Below are positions 1-6,185 of a stretch of DNA of 7,496 bases, in pieces. The stretch is from Collinsella sp. (GTDB lineage: Bacteria; Actinomycetota; Coriobacteriia; Coriobacteriales; Coriobacteriaceae). The notes beneath the pieces are model-generated. The model worked only from the letters and a program-made list of their open reading frames with translations. It had not been told where the DNA came from and ran no database searches. Each line of letters opens with the position of its first letter. The first letter of the stretch is position 1. A program made the translations under genes and the position numbers. Location of the stretch: positions 1 through 7,496 of the forward strand of contig DXZO01000038.1 in assembly GCA_019419625.1 (NCBI GenBank), read 5' to 3'.

Positions 1-169
1 GAATAAGCTCACCGATCTGCGGGGCAGCCAGACCGCAACCGCCGTTGTCGAACATCATCTTCTTCATCTTCTCGGCAAGCGCCTCGATCGCCGGAGTGAT
101 CTCCTCGATGACGGCGCACTCCTGGCGCAGACGAGGGTCGGGCGACAGTACGATTCCGTTGGCTTCCAT
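1..169 (-). CDS. def: Peptide deformylase, N-terminal 56 codons (runs off the left edge)
   Basis: Peptide deformylase is a cytoplasmic metalloenzyme that removes the formyl group from the N-terminal formyl-methionine of nascent proteins. The visible part begins MEANGIVLSPDPRLRQ, the usual start in which a strand is followed by a DPRLR-type turn. It then has a helix (about residues 27-40) and family motif I, GCGLAAPQIG, at residues 44-53. The metal-binding EGCLS and HExxH motifs would lie beyond the window edge and cannot be checked. The gene starts 18 bp after the priA stop on the same strand, so the two are almost certainly co-transcribed, as is common for priA-def(-fmt). I chose the ATG ending at 169 because an AAAGGA ribosome binding site sits 5 nt upstream; an in-frame ATG two codons earlier (173-175) overlaps that site. 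Motif I is diagnostic, so the family call is firm. Intactness is unknown. Confidence 0.93.
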   Translation of the reverse strand, partial: MEANGIVLSPDPRLRQECAVIEEITPAIEALAEKMKKMMFDNGGCGLAAPQIGELI

Positions 170-174
170 GGCCA

Positions 175-180
175 TCCTTT
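175..180 (-). promoter_or_regulatory. Ribosome binding site that decides the def start
   Basis: On the minus strand AAAGGA lies in the priA-def gap, 5 nt before the ATG at 169. The alternative ATG at 175 shares a base with this site, so it cannot be served by it. This supports MEANGI rather than MAMEANGI as the protein start. Confidence 0.6.
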
Positions 181-187
181 CGGGTTG

Positions 188-2641
188 TTACATCAAATCA
201 TAGGCGTCGACGTCAACGCTCACGCTCACGCCGCGCACGGAGCCAACCTCTTTGAGGCAGGCGTCGATATCATCAGAGACATGGTACCCTACCGGCGACT
301 TTACAAGCAGATGGAAGCGGTAACGGTCCTTGGCTCTCTCGATTACACACGAAGCCGGGCCCAACACCTGGGGCACGGCGCTCCCCGCCCGCAAAAAGTC
401 GGGCGCGGCGGCATGCCAGCGACGCTTGAGGAGCTTCGCGATGCGGCCGATGTAGTCCCGCGCGTCATCCGCATTCGTCGACCACACCAAGATGTTGGCC
501 AAGCGCACGAACGGCGGATACAGGGCGTCGCGGCGCTGGTCCAGGTCGTAGTCGGTAAAAATCGAGCGGTCGTGCTCGGCGACGGCGCGAATGACCGGGT
601 CCTCAGGCAGGTAGGTCTGGATGATAACCTCGCCGGGACGATCACCGCGGCCGGCGCGGCCCGCAACCTGCTCTAGCAGGTCGTAGGCGCGCTCCCCTGC
701 GCGGAAGTCCGGCAGCTTGAGGGCGAAGTCGGCATTGACCACGCCCACGAGCGTGACCTCGGGAAAGTCGAGGCCCTTTGCGATCATTTGAGTGCCCAGC
801 AACACCGCGCAATCGGCCGCATCGAACTGCTCGAGCAGCTTTTTGTGCGCGTCCTTGCCGCGCGTGGAATCGGCATCCATGCGAATGATGGCGACGTCGT
901 CGGGCAGCATCTGGTGCAGCGCATCCTCGATCTGCTGCGTACCCAGGCCCATTTTAGCCAGGTAGCGGCTGCCGCACTTGGGACAGCGACTCGTGGGCGC
1001 CGGATAGGGTTGCACGCGCCAGGACGAACCGCAAGTGTGGCACTGCAGCGTATGGGTGCGCTCGTGATACGTGAGCGCGGTGGAACAGTGATTGCAGGTG
1101 GGGACGCAGCCGCACTCGCGGCACATAAGGAACGGCGCAAAGCCGCGACGATTGTGCAGCAGCACGGCCTTCTCGCGGCGCTCGACTACGCGCTCCAGGC
1201 CTTCCATCAGCGGTTTTGAGAACATGGAGCGGCTGCCGTGTGCGAATTCGCGGCGTAGGTCGGCAATGCGGACTGTGGGCAACACGGCGTGTCCCGGGCG
1301 CTCGGGCATCTCGACACGCGCCCAGGTGGCTCCGTTGTACGTGCCGCGGCGGCAGCGGTCGAGGGCCTCGGCAGAAGGCGTGGCGGAGCCCAGCACGAGC
1401 GGGCAGCGATAGCGGCGCGCCATCTCGGCAGCCACCTCGCGCGCATGGTAGCGCGGGCTGGAGCCCTGCTTGTAGCTGGTCTCGTGCTCCTCGTCGATGA
1501 TGATAAGACCCAAGTCGCTGAGCGGGCAAAAGAGCGCCGAGCGGGCGCCCACGACCACACGCGCGGCACCGCTGGCGACCATATCCCACTGGTCCAGGCG
1601 CTCGCCAGCAGAAAGTCGCGAATGGAACACGGCAACCGTCTCGCCAAAGCGCGAACGGAAGCGGCCGACGGTCTGGGCCGTCAGCGAAATCTCGGGCACG
1701 AGCACGCATGCCGAACGGCCGGCCGCCAGCACGCGCTCAATCGCCGAGAGGTAGACCTCGGTTTTGCCGGAACCGGTAACGCCATCGACAAGGACTACGT
1801 CGCCGTGGGCGTCAAGGCGGGCACGCTCAATCTGCGCGAGGGCCTGCTGCTGGCCGTTGGTAAGCGAGACCGGCGCTTTGCCGCTCGCGGAGGACAGCGT
1901 GGTCTGCTCGCTACAGCCACGCCACGCCCGGCGCTCCTCCACCACCACGACGCCGCGTTTTTCGAGCGCCTTGATGGTCGCCGACATGCTGTTGTAGAGC
2001 AGGTTGAGGTCGCGCGTCGTGACCGGGCCGCATTGGAGCGCCTCAATGAGCTGACGCTGGCGGACCGCGGTCTTGGGCGGCGTGTAGTCGAAACCCTCGG
2101 GCGTGAGCATGACCCAACGGTTTTGGATGGGTTTGACGGCGGGGCGCTCAACGGTCCACACGCCGTCATCGACCTTGACCACGCGCGGGCTTCCGCCCGG
2201 GGGCAAGAACAGGCGCAGGCACTCGGAAAGCGTCGCGACGTACTCGCGGCTAATCCAACGTGCGATGCGGGCGGCTTCGGCGGTAAAGAGCGGTTTGCTG
2301 AGGATGGCCTCGATGGGCTTGATGCGCACGGGGCCGAGGGCGTTGTTGCCCGGCAGATCGCCCAGATCAGGCGCAATGTCGACGACATAGCCCGCGGCGG
2401 CACGGTTACCAAAGTGGACCAGGACCGTGGATCCGATCTGGACCTCGTTGGCAAGGGACTCGGGGATGCCGTAAGCAAACGGTTCCGGCAGCGCACGGGT
2501 GGGGATGTCGAGGGCCACGCTCGCGTAGGCGGCAGGGGGCTCGGGCGCAGGCTTAGACTGAGCCGAGGCAGCGGCAGGCTTGGGCTTCACCGGAGCTTCC
2601 TCCGGTTCCGGCGAACCAAACAGCGACAGTTGTTGAGCCAT
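188..2641 (-). CDS. priA: Primosomal protein N' (PriA replication-restart helicase)
   Basis: PriA is the 3'-to-5' superfamily 2 DNA helicase that recognises abandoned replication forks and reloads the replicative helicase. All hallmarks are visible in the 817 residues. An N-terminal 3'-end-binding domain starts near residue 41. Walker A GVTGSGKT is at 287-294, the DEEH box at 383-386 and GSATPS at 418-423. Eight paired zinc-site cysteines are C507/C510, C516/C519, C534/C537 and C553/C556. The second helicase lobe has GTQMIAKGLDFP (616-627) and QVAGRAGRG (658-666). A C-terminal domain completes the protein. It is longer than the roughly 730 residues of the E. coli protein, mainly because of a Pro/Ala/Glu/Lys-rich tail at residues 9-40 preceded by QLSLF (4-8), a sliding-clamp-binding consensus. 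A GAGG ribosome binding site lies 6 nt before the ATG. def follows 18 bp downstream. Upstream, the gltX terminator and a palindromic repeat separate it from gltX, so it probably has its own promoter. Confidence 0.97.
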   Translation of the reverse strand: MAQQLSLFGSPEPEEAPVKPKPAAASAQSKPAPEPPAAYASVALDIPTRALPEPFAYGIPESLANEVQIGSTVLVHFGNRAAAGYVVDIAPDLGDLPGNNALGPVRIKPIEAILSKPLFTAEAARIARWISREYVATLSECLRLFLPPGGSPRVVKVDDGVWTVERPAVKPIQNRWVMLTPEGFDYTPPKTAVRQRQLIEALQCGPVTTRDLNLLYNSMSATIKALEKRGVVVVEERRAWRGCSEQTTLSSASGKAPVSLTNGQQQALAQIERARLDAHGDVVLVDGVTGSGKTEVYLSAIERVLAAGRSACVLVPEISLTAQTVGRFRSRFGETVAVFHSRLSAGERLDQWDMVASGAARVVVGARSALFCPLSDLGLIIIDEEHETSYKQGSSPRYHAREVAAEMARRYRCPLVLGSATPSAEALDRCRRGTYNGATWARVEMPERPGHAVLPTVRIADLRREFAHGSRSMFSKPLMEGLERVVERREKAVLLHNRRGFAPFLMCRECGCVPTCNHCSTALTYHERTHTLQCHTCGSSWRVQPYPAPTSRCPKCGSRYLAKMGLGTQQIEDALHQMLPDDVAIIRMDADSTRGKDAHKKLLEQFDAADCAVLLGTQMIAKGLDFPEVTLVGVVNADFALKLPDFRAGERAYDLLEQVAGRAGRGDRPGEVIIQTYLPEDPVIRAVAEHDRSIFTDYDLDQRRDALYPPFVRLANILVWSTNADDARDYIGRIAKLLKRRWHAAAPDFLRAGSAVPQVLGPASCVIERAKDRYRFHLLVKSPVGYHVSDDIDACLKEVGSVRGVSVSVDVDAYDLM

Positions 2642-2673
2642 ACACCACCTCTAACGAACGGACCTGAAAGGGG

Positions 2674-2775
2674 TGGGACAAAATAATCAGTAGAGTTTGT
2701 CCCATGGCCGATACGAGTGTCGAGCTCGTTGCGTCACTCGAACATGGGACAAACACTACTGATTATTTTGTCCCA
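2674..2775. repeat. 102-bp inverted pair of hairpin repeats (BIME/REP-like)
   Basis: Two 33-bp arms, 2674-2706 and 2743-2775, are inverted copies with a single mismatch (A2694 opposite A2755). They flank a 36-nt centre. Each arm is also a hairpin by itself: TGGGACAAA, 13 nt, TTTGTCCCA (2674-2682 with 2696-2704; 2745-2753 with 2767-2775). The centre contains a further inverted repeat, CGAGTG (2714-2719) with CACTCG (2735-2740), around the palindrome CGAGCTCG. Paired, inverted, hairpin-forming units in a spacer are the architecture of bacterial interspersed mosaic elements built from REP sequences. Membership of a genome-wide family is inference. There is no coding capacity and no clear target-site duplication. 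The element fills most of the space between the gltX terminator and priA. Confidence 0.85.
2694..2723 (-). promoter_or_regulatory. Weak candidate priA promoter inside the palindrome
   Basis: Because the gltX terminator lies upstream, a priA promoter should fall between about 2642 and 2795, which is mostly repeat. The best pair I can see on the minus strand is TCGACA (2723-2718, five of six matches to TTGACA) and CAAACT (2699-2694, about three of six matches to TATAAT), 18 nt apart. The -10 is poor, so this is only a candidate. Read-through from gltX is the alternative. Confidence 0.2.
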
Positions 2776-2778
2776 GCA

Positions 2779-2797
2779 ACCCACTCATCGGTACAGA
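2779..2797 (+). repeat. Possible remnant of the 4412-4484 repeat family
   Basis: ACCCACTCATCGGTACAGA beside the first palindrome closely resembles ACCCACTCATTGGGGACAGA, which leads into the second palindrome at 4408-4427. They share a 10-base identical start (ACCCACTCAT), then GG, then ACAGA, with one substitution and a small T/GG difference. No inverted partner is seen here. A match this short could be chance or a shared insertion context. Confidence 0.3.
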
Positions 2798-2828
2798 AAC
2801 AAGAGCCCCGCTCGAGGGAACGGGGCTC
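2795..2828 (-). terminator. Rho-independent terminator of gltX
   Basis: On the minus strand GAGCCCCG (2828-2821) and CGGGGCTC (2810-2803) form a perfect 8-bp GC-rich stem with a 10-nt loop, followed by TTGTTTCT (2802-2795). It begins 23 bp after the gltX stop. The T-tract is interrupted but adequate. It separates gltX from priA transcription. Confidence 0.8.
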
Positions 2829-2851
2829 GGATACATGCGTTTGCGCGTCTA

Positions 2852-4327
2852 CTACAGCGCCATCGTGCGGGCGCGGTCGATGCGCGCCAGGCAGTCGTCG
2901 CGGCCGACGAGCGCCATGGTCTCGCCCAGCGGAGGGCTCACCATGTTGCCGCAGACGGCGACGCGCACGGCCTGGAACACCACGCGCTTCTTAAGGTCCA
3001 TCTGCTCGGGCAGCGGCTCAAGCGCGGCGTCGATGGCCTCGGCAGTCCACTTGTCCACGCCCTCGAGCGCGGCCTTGGCGGCATCCAGAATGGCGCCCAT
3101 GCCTTCCTTAGCCAGGCCCTTGTTAACGGATTTCTCGTCATACTCGAGCGTCTCGGCCGTAGCGAAGATGGGAGCGGCGACGGTCACGGCGTCGGCCGGC
3201 ATCTTGGTGCGCGGCTTGACGATGGCGGCAAGCGCGTCGATCCAGTCCTCGCCGTACTCGACGTTGCCCTCGATGAGACCCGCCTCGTGCAGCTCGGGGA
3301 CCATGATCTCGTCGGCAAACTGGGCATCGGACATGCCGTTGATGTACTCGGCGTTGACCCAGTCGAGTTTCTTGGGGTCGAAGGTCGCCGGGTTCTTGGA
3401 GATACGGTCGAGCGAGAACTTGCTGGCCAGGACATCGCGCGGGATGATCGTGGTCTCGCCGTCGAGCGACCAGCCGAGCAGCGCCAGGTAGTTGACGAAG
3501 GCGTCGGAAAGGTAGCCGGCGTCGCGGTACTCCTCCACCGAAGTTGCGCCGTGGCGCTTGGAGAGCTTCTTACCGTCGGCGCCCAGGATCATGGAGATGT
3601 GGGCGAACGTGGGCACGGGCGCGCCGAGGGCCTCGTAGACCATGACCTGGCGCGGGGTGTTGGACAGGTGGTCGTCGCCGCGGATGACATGGGTGATCTT
3701 CATCATGGCGTCGTCGACGACGGTCGCGAAGTTGTACGTGGGCGTGCCATCGGAGCGGAAGATGACAAAGTCGTCGAGCTCCTTGGCGTCGAAGGTCACC
3801 TCGCCGTGAACGGCGTCGTGGATGACGACGTCGCCGCGGTCCTCGGGCACCTTGATGCGCAGGACGTAGGACTCGCCGGCCTCGATGCGGCGGCGGGCCT
3901 CCTCGGGATCAAGATCGCGGCAACGACGCTGATAGCCCTGGAAGGGGTCCTTGCGCTCCTGCGCGGCCTTGCGGTCGGCGTCGAGCTGCTCCTTGGTGCA
4001 GAAGCAGGGATAGGCCTTGCCCTCATCCCAAAGTTTCTGGGCGGCCTGCTTGTACAGGTCCAGGCGCTCAGTCTGGGCGTAGGGGCCAAAGTCGCCGCCT
4101 ACCTCGGGACCCTCGTCCCAGTCCAGGCCCAGCCAACGCATGGCGCGCAGGATGATCTGCGTGTTCTCGTCGGTGGAGCGGGTGGGATCGGTGTCGTCGA
4201 TGCGCAGGATGAACGTGCCGCCGTTAGCACGGGCGAAAGCCCAGTTATAGATAGCGGTGCGGGCGCCGCCGATGTGAAGCTTGCCCGTCGGTGAGGGTGC
4301 AAAGCGGACGCGAACGTCTGATGCCAT
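2852..4327 (-). CDS. gltX: Glutamyl-tRNA synthetase
   Basis: A class I aminoacyl-tRNA synthetase that attaches glutamate to tRNA-Glu, and in organisms without GlnRS also to tRNA-Gln. The 491-residue protein has VRFAPSPTGKLHIGGART (residues 6-23) with the HIGH-type motif HIGG at 18-21. LRIDDTDPTRS (41-51) follows, and the KMSKS-type loop KLSKR is at 254-258. A helical anticodon-binding region makes up the C-terminal third. Length is normal for bacterial GluRS. The start is the ATG at 4327, giving MASDVRVRFAPS with an AGGAG ribosome binding site just upstream. The reading frame stays open to an ATG near 4444, but that would add 39 residues encoded partly by the palindrome and has no conserved content. 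The gene ends with two consecutive TAG stops (2854-2849) and a terminator. It is divergent from metK. Whether the enzyme is non-discriminating cannot be read from this window. Confidence 0.97.
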   Translation of the reverse strand: MASDVRVRFAPSPTGKLHIGGARTAIYNWAFARANGGTFILRIDDTDPTRSTDENTQIILRAMRWLGLDWDEGPEVGGDFGPYAQTERLDLYKQAAQKLWDEGKAYPCFCTKEQLDADRKAAQERKDPFQGYQRRCRDLDPEEARRRIEAGESYVLRIKVPEDRGDVVIHDAVHGEVTFDAKELDDFVIFRSDGTPTYNFATVVDDAMMKITHVIRGDDHLSNTPRQVMVYEALGAPVPTFAHISMILGADGKKLSKRHGATSVEEYRDAGYLSDAFVNYLALLGWSLDGETTIIPRDVLASKFSLDRISKNPATFDPKKLDWVNAEYINGMSDAQFADEIMVPELHEAGLIEGNVEYGEDWIDALAAIVKPRTKMPADAVTVAAPIFATAETLEYDEKSVNKGLAKEGMGAILDAAKAALEGVDKWTAEAIDAALEPLPEQMDLKKRVVFQAVRVAVCGNMVSPPLGETMALVGRDDCLARIDRARTMAL

Positions 4328-4367
4328 GGAAATCTCCTCGATTGCAGGATGGATGTCTAACCGCATC

Positions 4368-4373
4368 AGTATA
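4368..4373 (-). promoter_or_regulatory. Candidate -10 element of gltX
   Basis: TATACT on the minus strand differs from TATAAT at one base and lies 40 bp upstream of the gltX ATG, giving a leader of about 35 nt. No convincing -35 is present; TTGTGC with a 19-nt spacer is the nearest. The palindrome at 4412-4484 begins just upstream of the promoter region. Confidence 0.35.
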
Positions 4374-4411
4374 AAGCAACAAAGCAACCTCCGCACAAAG
4401 GGCACCGACCC

Positions 4412-4484
4412 ACTCATTGGGGACAGACTTAAATGACTACCCAATGAGCACCCGACTGGTCATTTAAGTCTGTCCCCAATGAGT
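4412..4484. repeat. 73-bp perfect inverted repeat in the gltX/metK divergent spacer
   Basis: Two 26-bp arms (4412-4437 and 4459-4484) are perfect inverted copies around a 21-nt centre. The arm reads ACTCATTGGGGACAGACTTA and then AATGAC. Symmetry resumes outside: GCACC (4402-4406) pairs with GGTGC (4485-4489) across a small asymmetric loop. The centre contains an extra CCCAATGAG (4440-4448), a second copy of the right-arm end (4475-4483). The left CTCATTGGG (4413-4421) can therefore pair with either, giving a small or a large hairpin. There are no ORFs and no T-tract. It lies between two divergent promoters, most likely upstream of both start sites, so it probably acts at the DNA level or is a dispersed repeat. 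A REP/RAYT-type origin is inference. Confidence 0.88.
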
Positions 4485-4520
4485 AGGTGCGGAAAGGGTG
4501 TGAATGTTTGATTTACGCGC

Positions 4521-4526
4521 TATGAT
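4521..4526 (+). promoter_or_regulatory. Candidate -10 element of metK
   Basis: TATGAT matches TATAAT at five of six positions and lies 67 bp before the metK ATG, predicting a leader of about 60 nt. The -35 region (around TGTGAA at 4499-4504, 16-nt spacer) is weak. Confidence 0.35.
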
Positions 4527-4544
4527 GTGCCCTTGCATAGAGAG

Positions 4545-4581
4545 CCCGGCGGAATGGTAACGGTCGCCGGGACACGTTTTT
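4545..4581 (+). promoter_or_regulatory. Terminator-like hairpin in the metK leader
   Basis: CCCGGCG (4545-4551) pairs perfectly with CGCCGGG (4565-4571) around a 13-nt loop. Five bases later comes TTTTT (4577-4581), and the metK ribosome binding site AAAGGA starts at 4583. This resembles an attenuator or a leader stability hairpin. The 5-nt gap before the T-run makes a fully efficient terminator doubtful. I could not match the leader to a known SAM riboswitch class. Confidence 0.4.
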
Positions 4582-4593
4582 GAAAGGACAATC

Positions 4594-5874
<1,281 letters not shown>

Positions 5875-5911
5875 GCTTACGAGAAAAGCCACAGCCAAAT
5901 AGAAACACGCC

Positions 5912-5947
5912 AAAAAGAGGTACCGGAACAACCGGTACCTCTTTTTT
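5912..5947 (+). terminator. Strong rho-independent terminator of metK
   Basis: AGAGGTACCGG (5916-5926) pairs perfectly with CCGGTACCTCT (5932-5942) around a 5-nt AACAA loop, followed by a T-run (5942-5947). A run of A (5912-5916) precedes the stem, so it could also work on the other strand. It insulates metK from the serine ammonia-lyase gene. Confidence 0.94.
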
Positions 5948-5948
5948 A

Positions 5949-6041
5949 TTAACCGGTGGCGAAGATGAGTCGACATGGGACGCAGAATAGGTTCCCAGCT
6001 GATGAATTTTGCAGCAAGCGTGCCCCTACCATGTATCCTAA
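5949..6041. other. Spacer between metK terminator and the sdaA palindrome
   Basis: This stretch has no supported gene. It must hold the sdaA promoter unless that lies inside the palindrome. The only candidate I see is TATCCT (6034-6039) with TTGCAG (6009-6014) at a long 19-nt spacing, which is weak. A small TGGGA/TCCCA inverted repeat (5976-5980, 5993-5997) is also present and probably insignificant. Confidence 0.4.
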
Positions 6042-6162
6042 GTTCCGAGGGCTTTGGTATTTGGTCGATCGCGAGTTCCGCACGAGCCGGAGGCCACTTA
6101 ATGTGGCCTCCGTGCGAGTCAGGACTGTAGAGCAGGCGACCAAATACCAAAGCGCTCGGAAC
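6042..6162. repeat. 121-bp nested palindrome directly upstream of sdaA
   Basis: Outer arms 6042-6067 and 6137-6162 are 26-bp inverted copies with one G:G mismatch (6050/6154); each contains GCTTTGGTATTTGGTCG or its complement. Symmetry resumes outside at TATCC (6034-6038) and GGATA (6167-6171). Centred between the arms is a second, perfect hairpin: CGGAGGCCAC (6088-6097), loop TTAAT, GTGGCCTCCG (6103-6112), extendable by CGCAC (6079-6083) pairing with GTGCG (6112-6116) across a bulge. In RNA this would be a long stem topped by an internal hairpin. It ends 13 bp before the sdaA ribosome binding site. It may be a dispersed MITE/REP-like element or a leader structure of sdaA. No T-tract follows, so it is not a terminator. 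Confidence 0.85.
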
Positions 6163-6185
6163 GACGGGATAGAACAGGAGCGCAT

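Noticed and set aside
185..676. 163-codon plus-strand frame opposite the priA 3' end
   Set aside because: Fully overlaps the conserved C-terminal part of PriA; translation has no recognisable motif.
1289..2686. 465-codon open frame on the plus strand opposite priA
   Set aside because: Arg/Ala/Gly-rich shadow of priA with no domain pattern and no convincing ribosome binding site.
2717..4294. 525-codon open frame on the plus strand opposite gltX
   Set aside because: It is the antisense shadow of a complete, motif-bearing gltX in GC-rich DNA. Its translation is low-complexity (Gly/Val/Asp/Leu/Ala) and resembles no family I know.
4328..4444. Upstream start for gltX adding 39 residues
   Set aside because: The extension is encoded by the palindrome and promoter region, whereas MASDVRVRFAPS with an AGGAG site matches the family N-terminus.
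4527..4593. Known SAM riboswitch in the metK leader
   Set aside because: The leader is short, with one simple stem. I cannot align it to SAM-I, SAM-IV, SMK or SAM-VI features, so only a generic hairpin is reported.
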